From NCBI GenBank assembly GCA_902610975.1, contig CACLXL010000001.1, positions 62,001 to 126,000 of the forward strand: a stretch of DNA of 64,000 nucleotides. The letters run 5' to 3'. The notes beneath the pieces were generated by a model. That model worked only from the letters and a program-made list of their open reading frames with translations. It was not told the origin of the DNA and ran no database searches. The stretch is from an uncultured Pelagibacteraceae bacterium. GTDB lineage: Bacteria > Pseudomonadota > Alphaproteobacteria > Pelagibacterales > Pelagibacteraceae. Position 1 is the stretch's first letter, and each line of letters begins with the position of its first letter. Position numbers and translations under genes: made by a program. Positions 40,623-50,469 of this stretch are shown here, one piece after another.

Positions 40623-43403
40623 CTAAAAACCTTTGATTATCCTTTTGCTGAGTTTATGTAAACCGGTGGAGTTAGATCCTTTAATCATTAAATAATCATT
40701 ATTAGCTATAATATGATTTAAAGTAAAATCCATATCATCCTGATGATGAAGTATATTTCCCCGTTTTTTTATATTGATATTTTTGTAAGTTTCTAAGGTT
40801 TTTTTACCTTTAATGAATACTTTATCAATATCAGAATTGTTAATAACTTTTGATAAATTTTTATGAAGAGACTGTGATTTTTTACCTAATTCAAGCATAT
40901 CGCCGAGTAACAAATATTTCTTAAAATTTCTTTTTTTGATTAAATTAAAATTTTTTATTGCACTCTTAACTGATAAAGGGTTAGCATTATAACTTTCGTC
41001 TATTAATTTGAAATTTTTCTTATATCTTTTCACATTATAGATTTTTCCCCTTCCCTCTATTGCCTCATATTTTTTATAATGATTTAATATTTTTTTAATA
41101 TTCAAATTCAATACTTCAAGGACAGCCAAAGATGCTAAGACATTGTACAAGTTAATATTTTTAAACTGTATTTTAAAAATTTCATTTTTAATTCTTACTT
41201 TTAATTTTGTAACCATGGTCGTTCTTTTAATAGATGTTGGATAAATGTCTGATTTTTTACTCAAGCCAAAAGAGACTATTCTAATTTTTTTAATTTTCGC
41301 CAATTTTTCTAAATGAAAATAATATTTATCATCCCGATTTAAAATTAATGTTCCATTTTTTTGAATATTTTCAATAATTTCGCCCTTAGAATTTGCAATA
41401 CCTTTTAAATTTCTAAAATTCTCAATATGCGCCTCACCAATGTTTGTTATAATTCCTATATGCGGACTTATAATTTTTGATAATTTTAGAATTTCACCAG
41501 CTTTACTCATGCCAATTTCAAAAACTCCATATTTATGTTTCGTACTTAAATGAGATAAACTTAATGGTACGCCAAGATGATTATTGTATGACTTAGGAGA
41601 AAAATGCGTTGCTCCAAATTTTTGAAGTAAATTTTTTATTAAATTTTTGAGTGAGGTTTTGCCTGCACTACCAGTAATAGCTATAATTTTGGTTTGAGAA
41701 TTTTTTCTTTTTTCATTAGCATATTGATTCAGAAATTTGATCTCATTTTTAACATTTATTATTTTATTTTTATATTTTTTTATTTTTTTTGATGAAATAA
41801 TATATTTAGCGCCTCTTCTCAAAGCTTTAGGAATAAATTTATTCCCATCATTATTTTTGCCTTTAAGAGTTAAAAATAAATTATTTTTTTTAACAACTCT
41901 TGAGTCTATAGCTAATCCATGAAAATTTTGTAAGTTTTTTCTTATGTTTAAACTTTTTAATATTTTTTTATTCTGCAAATAAGTCCTATCTGTTTCTGAT
42001 AATTTTTTAATTTTAATTTTAATTTTTTTTACAATTTGTTTATCTGAGGTTTTTATAATTTTGTTTTTATATATTTGTTTATTTTCATGACCTTTGCCTG
42101 CTATCAATACGATTTCATTAGGATCAGAGTTTAAAATAGCACTTTTTATTGCTAATGCTCTATTTCCTATATCAAAAGAATTACGATTATTTAAATTTTT
42201 TAAAATATCATTTCTAATTTTTTTTGGGTTTTCATTTCTAGGGTTATCATCCGTGACATATATTTTTTTACAATGCTTGTTGGCAATTTTAGCCATAATC
42301 GGTCTTTTTTTATAATCTCTTTCTCCTCCGCAACCAAATACAACCGAGATATTTTGTTTTTTACCTTCTTTCAAAACACTTAATGTTTTATCTAACGCAT
42401 CGGGTGTGTGAGCAAAATCTACAAATACCCTTATGTTATTCGGAAATATTCTTACAAGTTCTAGTCTACCATTAACATCTTTAATTTTTCTTAATGACTT
42501 AAAGATCTTGATATCACTTACATTGCAAATTCTTGCTGCCGCAATAGCCATTGATAAGTTTTTCAATTGAATTGTGTTAAATTTTAAATCAATCTTTTCC
42601 TTTAGATTTTTTTGTATAAAGCTAGTATCTACTAATTGTAGTTGCCTATTTTTAATAATTTTTTTTAAACTAGAAAACTCATTGAGGGATTTATTTAAAA
42701 TAATTTTACTTTTTTTAGTTAATACTTTTTTAAATAACAGCATTTTAGCATTAAAATATGCTCTTATATTTTTGTGATAATCTAAATGATCTTGACTAAA
42801 ATTTGTAAAAATCCCGGCTTTCAAATTTAAATTATCTATTCTTTTTTGATGTAACCCATGACTTGATGCTTCAATAATAACGTTGTCTATATTCTGTTTT
42901 TTGAGTTTTTCTAAAACTAGATGAAGGAAAATTGTATCAGGCGAAGTTAAATCAGATTTAATAATTTTATTTTTATACTTTACCCCTAAAGTCCCAATAG
43001 ATGCTACTGGAATATTATTAAATTTTAATATTTGAAAAAATAGATCTGCTACAGATGTTTTTCCATTGGTGCCTGTAACAGCGATTATATTTTTTGGTTT
43101 AAGTGTGTAAAACTTTGTACAAATTTTACTTAAAAGGCTTCTTATATCTAAGGAATTTACGATAAATACATTTTTATGAAATTTTTTATAATTTTTTGAG
43201 CAAACGACTACTACCGCACCATTCTGAATAGCTTTGTTGATATACCTTTCCCCATTCAGTTTATTACCCCTTATGGCAAAAAATATAAAACCTTTTTTTA
43301 CTTTTCTGCTATCTACTGCTAGGCCTCTAATATTGATTTTTTTTTTGTCTTTTGGTAAATTTTTAATTAGTTTTTCCAGCAACATATTGCAGATCAAAAT
43401 CAT
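40623..43403 (-). CDS. murEF: MurE-MurF fusion (MurE ligase fused to UDP-MurNAc-tripeptide D-Ala-D-Ala ligase)
   Basis: One uninterrupted 926-aa ORF: first half AVTGTNGKTSVADLFFQIL, DFAHTPDALDKTLSVLKE, DNPRNENPKKI (MurE); second half GLAIDSRVVKKNNLFLTLKGKNNDGNKFI, AITGSAGKTSLKNLI, ESYNANPLSVKSAI (MurF). Confidence 0.92.
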   Translation of the reverse strand: MILICNMLLEKLIKNLPKDKKKINIRGLAVDSRKVKKGFIFFAIRGNKLNGERYINKAIQNGAVVVVCSKNYKKFHKNVFIVNSLDIRSLLSKICTKFYTLKPKNIIAVTGTNGKTSVADLFFQILKFNNIPVASIGTLGVKYKNKIIKSDLTSPDTIFLHLVLEKLKKQNIDNVIIEASSHGLHQKRIDNLNLKAGIFTNFSQDHLDYHKNIRAYFNAKMLLFKKVLTKKSKIILNKSLNEFSSLKKIIKNRQLQLVDTSFIQKNLKEKIDLKFNTIQLKNLSMAIAAARICNVSDIKIFKSLRKIKDVNGRLELVRIFPNNIRVFVDFAHTPDALDKTLSVLKEGKKQNISVVFGCGGERDYKKRPIMAKIANKHCKKIYVTDDNPRNENPKKIRNDILKNLNNRNSFDIGNRALAIKSAILNSDPNEIVLIAGKGHENKQIYKNKIIKTSDKQIVKKIKIKIKKLSETDRTYLQNKKILKSLNIRKNLQNFHGLAIDSRVVKKNNLFLTLKGKNNDGNKFIPKALRRGAKYIISSKKIKKYKNKIINVKNEIKFLNQYANEKRKNSQTKIIAITGSAGKTSLKNLIKNLLQKFGATHFSPKSYNNHLGVPLSLSHLSTKHKYGVFEIGMSKAGEILKLSKIISPHIGIITNIGEAHIENFRNLKGIANSKGEIIENIQKNGTLILNRDDKYYFHLEKLAKIKKIRIVSFGLSKKSDIYPTSIKRTTMVTKLKVRIKNEIFKIQFKNINLYNVLASLAVLEVLNLNIKKILNHYKKYEAIEGRGKIYNVKRYKKNFKLIDESYNANPLSVKSAIKNFNLIKKRNFKKYLLLGDMLELGKKSQSLHKNLSKVINNSDIDKVFIKGKKTLETYKNINIKKRGNILHHQDDMDFTLNHIIANNDYLMIKGSNSTGLHKLSKRIIKGF

Positions 43404-45075
43404 TATTCTTTATGGCTAAAATTGGTCCGATTCTTTTTATTATTTTGCCAGCTACATAAACGGAATTCCATCCAGCCTCATTTCTAGTGCCTTTGATCTT
43501 TACACCCCTATAGTTATAAATTAAGTTTTCTGCTACTTTTGGATTTTCTAGCATCACTAATAAAGCATATTTTGGTTTTTGTATGGGAAAAACAGATATA
43601 AAAGTGTTTAAATTTTGATTTTTATATTTATAATTTTGAGAAGTACCAGTTTTGCCCCCAACATAATATCCATCTACATCTGCTAAACTAGCAGTCCCCT
43701 CCTGATGAGTAACAACTTTTCTTAAAATACGATTTACCGTTTGACTGGTCTTTTCTGAGATTAATCTTCCATGATTTTTCTTATTATTAATCTTTACTAA
43801 AGTTGGTTTTATGATTTTACCCCCATTAACTAAGGAAGCATATACTGCTGTAGCTTGCAAAGGCGTAGTTGTAATACCATGGCCAAAAGAAATTGTTTCT
43901 AATTTACATTTATTCCAATTGAATTTTATTGGTTTGCCCACTTCTTCAAGTTGAATTTCCGGGCTATCAAGTAAATTAGTGTTTTTAATAAATGTTTTAA
44001 ATTTTTTCTCTCCAACTTTTCTTGCTACTAACAATGTGCCAACATTAGATGATCTTATTAGTATTTCTTCAACTGATAAGTTTTTTGGGAATTCTTTATT
44101 ATCTGAGATATTAAATTTCGAACAGTTTATAGACCTAGGTATATTTTTTAGAATTGTTTTCGGTGTTACAAGGTCATTATCTAATGCAATAGCGATAGTA
44201 AAAGTTTTGAAAATAGATCCTAATTCATAAACACCTTTAGTAATTTTATTCAAATATTTTTTATCTCTAATATCGGTTCTTAAATTAATGTCATAGTCAG
44301 GTAGTGATACAAGGGATAGAATCTCACCATTATTTACATTCATTAATAGTGCAGCACCTCCTGTGGCCGAAAATGTGTCTAATGACTTATTTAGTTCTTT
44401 GCTTATCAAATGTTGAATATTTGTATCCAGTGTAAGTGGCAATGGAGTGTTTATTACCTCTTGATCTTTTAATTTTGCATCATAATATTTTTCAATACCA
44501 GACACACCATAATTATCATAATCGACTTGCCCGATTAAATGACTAAATAAATTTCCATGAGTATAAATTCTTGATTGGAAAGGTTCAAAAATGATTCCCT
44601 TTTCACCTAGGTTCCATAATTTTTCTTTTTCTGATTGATTAATTCTTTTTTTTAAATAAAAGTATTTCCCTTTTTTTATATTTTCTTCAATTTCTCTAAT
44701 TGACAAATTTGGAAATTTTAATCGTATTTTTATAATAAAATTTTCTTTGTTTTTTATTAGATTTGGATTAACAGCTGCATGGTATGATCTGATATTTCTA
44801 GATAATAATTCACCATTTCTATCTATTATGTCTCTTCTCTGTGAAGAAAATAATTTAGAGGATTTGTTATTGCTAAAAATTTCAATATTGCTTAACGAAA
44901 CATGTATTATTCTTATACTAAAAATAAAAATAAGTGAAAAAAATAAAAAAAATAAAATATAAATTCTATCCTGAGAATTATTTTTTTTTTGTGAAAATTT
45001 TTTTTTATTAGTCTCTAAGTAGTCCTCAAAAAAAAAACTTGTTTGATTATTATTAATTTTTTTTCTTTTATTCAT
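43363..45075 (-). CDS. ftsI: peptidoglycan transpeptidase FtsI (PBP3)
   Basis: SIFK, SSN and KTGTSQ motifs; GQVDYDNYGVSGIEKYYD; between ftsL and murEF. Confidence 0.95.
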   Translation of the reverse strand: MNKRKKINNNQTSFFFEDYLETNKKKFSQKKNNSQDRIYILFFLFFSLIFIFSIRIIHVSLSNIEIFSNNKSSKLFSSQRRDIIDRNGELLSRNIRSYHAAVNPNLIKNKENFIIKIRLKFPNLSIREIEENIKKGKYFYLKKRINQSEKEKLWNLGEKGIIFEPFQSRIYTHGNLFSHLIGQVDYDNYGVSGIEKYYDAKLKDQEVINTPLPLTLDTNIQHLISKELNKSLDTFSATGGAALLMNVNNGEILSLVSLPDYDINLRTDIRDKKYLNKITKGVYELGSIFKTFTIAIALDNDLVTPKTILKNIPRSINCSKFNISDNKEFPKNLSVEEILIRSSNVGTLLVARKVGEKKFKTFIKNTNLLDSPEIQLEEVGKPIKFNWNKCKLETISFGHGITTTPLQATAVYASLVNGGKIIKPTLVKINNKKNHGRLISEKTSQTVNRILRKVVTHQEGTASLADVDGYYVGGKTGTSQNYKYKNQNLNTFISVFPIQKPKYALLVMLENPKVAENLIYNYRGVKIKGTRNEAGWNSVYVAGKIIKRIGPILAIKNNDFDLQYVAGKTN

Positions 45076-45388
45076 ACAAAATCTTTTTTTCCACTAATTT
45101 TTTTTTTATATTCTCGAAGTTGGATAAATTTAAAAATATTTTTGAAAAATCCATTGGGAAATATTTATTTCTATCATAATGGTCAATTTTTTTTTCAATC
45201 ATTTTAGGAGAAGTAAGGTAAGCGAAGTCTAATTCTGACTCTTTGTAATCTTTTTCTTTAAGTGAAATTTCTTTACTTAAATAATTAATTTTTTTCTCTA
45301 ATTCTCTTGTTTTGTTTTTAATAATTGATGTACCAACTAATAAAAATGAAAAAATTACAACAGAAGCAAAAATTTTTAATTTAAACAT
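45068..45388 (-). CDS. ftsL: FtsL-like cell division protein
   Basis: 106 aa: N-terminal TM, coiled coil KTRELEKKINYLSKEISLKEKDYKESELDFAYLTSPKMIEKKI; position rsmH-[this]-ftsI. Confidence 0.7.
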   Translation of the reverse strand: MFKLKIFASVVIFSFLLVGTSIIKNKTRELEKKINYLSKEISLKEKDYKESELDFAYLTSPKMIEKKIDHYDRNKYFPMDFSKIFLNLSNFENIKKKLVEKKILYE

Positions 45389-46391
45389 TAATAGCCTCGA
45401 TTTCTAAATAATTTTTATATTTTTGAGTAAGTTCAATTGGATCAAAAAAATGGTTTTTACTTCTAGTTGCAAATCTTAATTTTGCTGATCGGGATGGATT
45501 ATTTTTTTTAACTTCAATTTTTGTAGGTTTGATTAAATTATTTGAATAATTTTCAAATAAGGTTAAATCATTGGCTTCATCTTCAGGAAAATACCTAGAT
45601 GGTTTTGATTTATTTTTAGAAAAATTTCTGAAAAAATATTTAATTATTTTATCTTCAATTGAATGAAAACTTACAACTAAAATTTTACCACCAGGTTTTA
45701 AATACTTAGTAGCATTTGATATACCCTTTATAAGTTCAGATATTTCTTTATTAACAAATATTCTCAATGCCTGAAAGGTTTTAGTACTTGGATTAATCTT
45801 TGTTGAAAAATTTTTTTTTTTGCTTTTTTCTATTATTTTTACAAGTTCATCTACCCGAGTAATTTTTTTTTTAGATCTAACTTTGACAATATTTTTTGCA
45901 ATTTTTGCAGCCTCTTTTTCCTCACCAAGTATTTTGATAATTAGTTTTAACTCATTTTCACTTAAATTATTTACGACATCTTGAGCAGATATATTAGAAA
46001 GACCCATAGTCATATCTAATTTATCTTTAGATTTAAAAGAAAAACCTCTTTGCATATCATTTAATTGTATAGAGGAAATACCAAGATCGAAAATAATTCC
46101 ATCAACATGTGTTTTTAATATTTTATCAATCTGACTAAATTTAATTTGGTAAAATTGAAATCTCGAATGGAATTTTTTTTCTAATTTTGAAGCTATTGAT
46201 AACACTTTCTCGTCCCTATCTAATGCTATTACTTTGACATTGGGAAATTTTAATAGAGCTTTTGAGTATCCGCCGCCACCAAAAGTGCAGTCAACAAATA
46301 ACCCGCCTTTAATAGGAGATAAAATTTTAATTACTTCACTCAGCATCACTGGAAAATGGGAAAATTCCAGTGATGATATCAGAGTTTTCAT
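45381..46391 (-). CDS. rsmH: 16S rRNA (cytosine1402-N4)-methyltransferase
   Basis: FSHFPVMLSEVIKILSPIKGGLFVDCTFGGGGYSKALL, DGIIFDLGISSIQLNDMQRGFSF, VVSFHSIEDKIIKYFFR. Confidence 0.97.
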   Translation of the reverse strand: MKTLISSLEFSHFPVMLSEVIKILSPIKGGLFVDCTFGGGGYSKALLKFPNVKVIALDRDEKVLSIASKLEKKFHSRFQFYQIKFSQIDKILKTHVDGIIFDLGISSIQLNDMQRGFSFKSKDKLDMTMGLSNISAQDVVNNLSENELKLIIKILGEEKEAAKIAKNIVKVRSKKKITRVDELVKIIEKSKKKNFSTKINPSTKTFQALRIFVNKEISELIKGISNATKYLKPGGKILVVSFHSIEDKIIKYFFRNFSKNKSKPSRYFPEDEANDLTLFENYSNNLIKPTKIEVKKNNPSRSAKLRFATRSKNHFFDPIELTQKYKNYLEIEAINV

Positions 46392-46409
46392 TTAAACAAA
46401 TTTTAAGCA

Positions 46410-47912
46410 TTAAAATTTTTGTCTTCTCAAGAATGCTGGGATTTCAAAATCCTCTTCAGCATTTGAGTCCTGGTCAAATAATTGATCAGTAAAATTATTC
46501 TCCTCATGATCTTTTGACTTATGGCCATCGTGCTCATGCTCTTCCGAAAAAAGTTTTGGAGTGCTTTCCTGAAGAATGTTACTTTGTACTATCTCATTTT
46601 CATAAGATATACTTTCATCAATTGTGCTCCCGTTATTCTCTATATATGATGCACTTTCAATAGAAACTCCTCTAGGAATTTCCTCTGTTTTCTCTTTTCT
46701 TAATAAAGCTTCCTCCTGAATTATATTTTCCTCTTTACTCTCAAAGCTATCTATCAATGCGCTTTGTTCTTCGTTATTTTTAATTTCGTATCTTTCATCA
46801 AGTTTCAAAGCAGTAGCTCCATCAATAGAGTTAATGACGTTTTGCTCTACGTTAGATTTTGAAAATAAATTTTCTGTAAAGATATTTTTATTCCCATTAG
46901 ATCCATTTACTACGTTTAGAACTGGTCTAGAGTCAGAAATTGATGAACCTTTAAGTGAAGTAGCAACAATCGACACTCTAATTTTACCGTTCATATTTTC
47001 ATCTTTTATTGCTCCAAAAATAAGTTCGGCTTCGGGATCTACCTCAGCTCTAATTTTATTTACTGCTGCATCAACCTCAAAAAGTTTAATATCGCTACCA
47101 CCAGTTATGTTTACAAGAAGTCCTTTGGCGCCTTGTAAAGTATACTCATCAATCAATGGATTATTTAAAGCAAGTTCAGTAGCAGCCATTGCTCTATTTT
47201 CCCCTTCTGCTTCTCCTGTGCCCATCATTGCTTTTCCACTCGAACTCATAACAGTTTCAACATCAGCAAAATCTAGATTTATCATTCCGGGCCTAACCAT
47301 TAAATCAGTTATGCTTTGAACACCATGTTTTAATACATCGTTAGACAAACTGAAAGACTCTTCAAAACCAGTTGACTCATTTGCTACTTTGAAAAGATTT
47401 TGATTAGGGACTACAATTGTAGTATCTAAATGCCTCTTCAATTCTTCTAAACCAGCAGTAGCTCTTCTCATTCTTTTAGGACCTTCATAAGAAAAAGGTA
47501 AAGTTGTTACACCAACGGTCAAAATATTCATTTCTCTTGCAGCTTTTGCAATTACATGAGAAGCGCCTGTGCCTGTTCCTCCTCCCATGCCAGAAGCTAT
47601 GAAAACCATGTTGCTTCCTTGAATATAATTTATTATTTCATTTATTGACTCATCAGCAGCAGCTTGGCCAATGTCGTGTTTTGCCCCTGCTCCAAGACCT
47701 TTGGTTAAATTCATACCAATCTGAATTTTTGCATCTGCTTTGCTCATCTTAAGATCTTGGGCATCAGTATTTACGGCAACAAATTCTACTCCTTGCATCC
47801 CTGCTTCGATCATAGCATTGATTGCATTGCCTCCTGCGCCTCCTACTCCTATTACTAAAATCCTTGGTTTTAATTCTCTCAACTCTCCACCTCCAACATT
47901 AATGCTCATCAC
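46410..47912 (-). CDS. ftsZ: cell division protein FtsZ
   Basis: ILVIGVGGAGGNAINAMI, GMGGGTGTGASHVIA tubulin signature, C-terminal peptide DFEIPAFLRRQKF. Confidence 0.98.
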   Translation of the reverse strand: MMSINVGGGELRELKPRILVIGVGGAGGNAINAMIEAGMQGVEFVAVNTDAQDLKMSKADAKIQIGMNLTKGLGAGAKHDIGQAAADESINEIINYIQGSNMVFIASGMGGGTGTGASHVIAKAAREMNILTVGVTTLPFSYEGPKRMRRATAGLEELKRHLDTTIVVPNQNLFKVANESTGFEESFSLSNDVLKHGVQSITDLMVRPGMINLDFADVETVMSSSGKAMMGTGEAEGENRAMAATELALNNPLIDEYTLQGAKGLLVNITGGSDIKLFEVDAAVNKIRAEVDPEAELIFGAIKDENMNGKIRVSIVATSLKGSSISDSRPVLNVVNGSNGNKNIFTENLFSKSNVEQNVINSIDGATALKLDERYEIKNNEEQSALIDSFESKEENIIQEEALLRKEKTEEIPRGVSIESASYIENNGSTIDESISYENEIVQSNILQESTPKLFSEEHEHDGHKSKDHEENNFTDQLFDQDSNAEEDFEIPAFLRRQKF

Positions 47913-47922
47913 AGTCCCCTTT

Positions 47923-48369
47923 CTATTTATTTTCCCATTTTAGATTTGATCTATTTTGAAAAGCTTTTTTTCTAGCGAAAATTTTAAACTTTTCAAAATT
48001 CTTTGGCTCCCAAATTTGAAAAGTTTTACCCAAACCAACAAAAAGGATGCTATTTTTAATTTTTGCATGATCTAAAAGTTTTTGAGTAATTGAGACTCTT
48101 CCCTCAGGATCAAATTGAAGATTTTCACTTTCAGATAAAACTGATGTAGCAAAATAATCTCTTTTTTCCTCAAATGGATTAAGCGAGTCTATTGTGTTTG
48201 ATAATTTTTCTATTCTGTCTTGAGAACAACCTTCAAGTGCTGGGCTATTAAAAGAGGGATAACCTATAAAACCATTATATCCTAAAGAATTTAAATATGA
48301 TCTAAAAGAAGCTGGCACAGAAACTCGACCTTTCTTGTCTATTTTGTTTTCGAAACTCGATAAAAACAT
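47923..48369 (-). CDS. mraZ: transcriptional regulator MraZ
   Basis: MFLSSFENKIDKKGRVSVPASFRSYL and SENLQFDPEGRVSITQKLLDHAKI: two SpoVT/AbrB-like repeats; head of dcw. Confidence 0.95.
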   Translation of the reverse strand: MFLSSFENKIDKKGRVSVPASFRSYLNSLGYNGFIGYPSFNSPALEGCSQDRIEKLSNTIDSLNPFEEKRDYFATSVLSESENLQFDPEGRVSITQKLLDHAKIKNSILFVGLGKTFQIWEPKNFEKFKIFARKKAFQNRSNLKWENK

Positions 48370-48420
48370 TCTTCAATAAAAACCTTTTTTCCTTTATTAT
48401 TCTCAAATAATCCTCCTTAA

Positions 48421-48445
48421 TGGGATTTGATGGGATGATATGGGT
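48421..48445. promoter_or_regulatory. putative MraZ-box array: three TGGG(A/T) pentamers with exact 10-bp period
   Basis: TGGGA-TTTGA-TGGGA-TGATA-TGGGT upstream of mraZ, overlapping the predicted -10. Confidence 0.55.
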
Positions 48446-48462
48446 TTTTTTGTAATAGTCAA
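48435..48462 (-). promoter_or_regulatory. putative sigma70 promoter of the mraZ/dcw operon
   Basis: Minus strand TTGACT - 16 bp - TATCAT; downstream AAGGAGG purine-rich stretch before mraZ. Confidence 0.5.
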
Positions 48463-48512
48463 TAAGTTTCTATTTTTAGTTGAGTACAAAAGTGGAACAC
48501 ATAGGGCTCTAT

Positions 48513-48873
48513 TGCCAGATAATTTGTAAGCCGGGTTCTGTCATTGAAGATGTCATTTATCTAGGCTTAAATTCACATTCAAGCTCAAGCGGTTAACCCA
48601 GAAGACTAACTAAAGACTGTTTTTGGCAAATCAATGCAATGTCTTCTCTATTTAACCTTGCTCCCAGTGGGGTTTGCCGTGCGTTTTTTGTTACCAAAAA
48701 ACCGGTGAGCTCTTACCTCCCCGTTTCACCCTTGCCTTGATTAGGCGGTTTATTTTCTGTGGCACTATCCCTGAAGTCACCTTCGCCAGCCATTAACTGG
48801 CACTGTGTCTTTACGGAGCCCGGACTTTCCTCTGCTACATATTTTTAACAGCGACAGTCCAATTATCTGGCAA
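48513..48873 (-). ncRNA. rnpB: RNase P RNA (M1-type A)
   Basis: Minus strand contains GAGGAAAGTCCGGGCTCC (P4 5'), GGGTGAAACGGGGAGGTAAGAGCTCACCGG and ACAGAACCCGGCTTAC; closed by complementary ends GCCAGATAATT/AATTATCTGGC. Confidence 0.96.
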
Positions 48874-48901
48874 GTTCTTTTATAAAATAACAGTGATTTG
48901 A

Positions 48902-49618
48902 TCAAGTTTTATTATTAATATTAGCTAAAAAATGGCTTATTTTATAAGTTTTTTTGTCTAAATTTCCTGTAACATTTTGAGGGTAATACCTTTGTTGAAA
49001 TGCCCGAATAACTCTTCTATCTGCTCTAGTTCTTTTATTAATATTAAAATATCTATAACCGATCTTGTAGAGATTTTTAAAAAAGACGGTTTTATCTTTA
49101 GAATAATTTAACGAATTTTTCCCTATTTTATGCCAATGACCAAACTGAAATTTACTTAAATTTTTCCAAGGAAACTTTTCACCTGGATCGACTTTTCTTA
49201 AAGGAGCTATATCGGAGTGTCCCAAGAAATTTTCAGTTCTGATTTTATAATTAGATTTTAATATTTTACACAAACTTATCAGACTTTTAATTTGGCGTTT
49301 TGGAAAGCTCCTGTAACCAAATCTGTGGCCCTTATTTACTAATTCAATACCAATTGAGTGATTGTTTAGATTAGTATATTTTTTCCATTTTGATTTCCCT
49401 GCGTGCCATGCAACCTTATTTTCTTTAACCATTTGTATTACCTCCCCTTTTAAATTTATTAAAAAATGGCAGCTTACTTTTGATTTTGGGTTTTTTAATC
49501 TATTAATAGATTCAATTTCAGATTGCATTCCAGTATAATGGAAAATAACAAATTTTATCATACGTTTGGGTCGAGATTTTTTTGAATAATTTGAAGATAA
49601 ATTTGTTTTTTTTCTCAT
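48902..49618 (-). CDS. AmpD-like N-acetylmuramoyl-L-alanine amidase (amidase_2 plus peptidoglycan-binding domain)
   Basis: FVIFHYTGMQSEIESINRLKNPKSKVSCHFLINLKGEVIQMVKENKVAWHAGKSKW, NHSIGIELVNKGH, GHSDIAPLRKVDPGEKFPW. Confidence 0.9.
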   Translation of the reverse strand: MRKKTNLSSNYSKKSRPKRMIKFVIFHYTGMQSEIESINRLKNPKSKVSCHFLINLKGEVIQMVKENKVAWHAGKSKWKKYTNLNNHSIGIELVNKGHRFGYRSFPKRQIKSLISLCKILKSNYKIRTENFLGHSDIAPLRKVDPGEKFPWKNLSKFQFGHWHKIGKNSLNYSKDKTVFFKNLYKIGYRYFNINKRTRADRRVIRAFQQRYYPQNVTGNLDKKTYKISHFLANINNKT

Positions 49619-49717
49619 AAAAAAGAAAAGTTAGTCAAATTTACAACAAATTTAAACCTTTTTTGAATATATTTTATATAGCATAAATGGTAAATATATA
49701 TATATAGCGTATAAATT

Positions 49718-50461
49718 ATGAATTTAAAAAAATATACTAAAATTGTTTTACCTATTATACTGATATTGTCTTTTAACATTTCAACCGTAAAGGCTTCAGA
49801 TGAATGCTTTGAAGGTGTAAGTAGGTCAATTTTCAAGTTTAATTTAGCTTTTGATGATTATGTTCTTGAGCCGATTGCAAAAGGTTACAGCAAGCTTCCA
49901 AGTCCAATAAGGACAGGAACTGGGAATTTTACTTCAAATATTTCAACGCTTTTATCAATTCCGAATTCTTTACTCCAAGGGAACTTAAAACAAGTAGGGC
50001 ACGCAAGTGGAAGTTTTATAGTTAACACAACTGTTGGAATACTGGGCTTTTTAAATCCAGCAGAAAGACTAGGTCTAAAACCACATAAAGAAGATGTGGG
50101 TCAAACATTAGGTGCTTATGGAGTTGGACCAGGTTGTTACTTTGTTTTGCCAATTTTAGGTCCAACAACTGTTAGAGACTCTGTGGGATTAATTGCTGAT
50201 ACTTTTGTTGATCCCTTTGCGCAAATTACGCTAAGAGAAAATGAACTTCTGGGAGTTTCTGGAAATAAATTAGATTACTATTCTTTAAAAGGTGCAAACG
50301 CTGTTGATTTTAGATCAGATAATTTAACAAGTTTTGAGAGTTTAGAAAAAAATTCAATTGATTTATATTCATCTTATAAAAGTGTCTATCTCCAAGATAG
50401 AGAGAACAAGATAGAAAACTCTAATAACGATAATGAGGATTGGGGAAATTTAGATAATTAA
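49718..50461 (+). CDS. mlaA: MlaA/VacJ-family outer membrane lipid asymmetry protein
   Basis: NPAERLGLKPHKEDVGQTLGAYGVGPGCYFVLPILGPTTVRDSVGLIADTFVDP. Confidence 0.92.
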   Translation: MNLKKYTKIVLPIILILSFNISTVKASDECFEGVSRSIFKFNLAFDDYVLEPIAKGYSKLPSPIRTGTGNFTSNISTLLSIPNSLLQGNLKQVGHASGSFIVNTTVGILGFLNPAERLGLKPHKEDVGQTLGAYGVGPGCYFVLPILGPTTVRDSVGLIADTFVDPFAQITLRENELLGVSGNKLDYYSLKGANAVDFRSDNLTSFESLEKNSIDLYSSYKSVYLQDRENKIENSNNDNEDWGNLDN

Positions 50462-50469
50462 ATTTCAAA

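Noticed and set aside
46834-47319. 161-aa plus-strand ORF opposite ftsZ
   Set aside because: Antisense shadow of a strongly conserved gene; no recognisable domain.
49694-49707. TATATATATATA tract before mlaA
   Set aside because: Short dinucleotide run expected at this AT content; probably just part of the mlaA promoter region.
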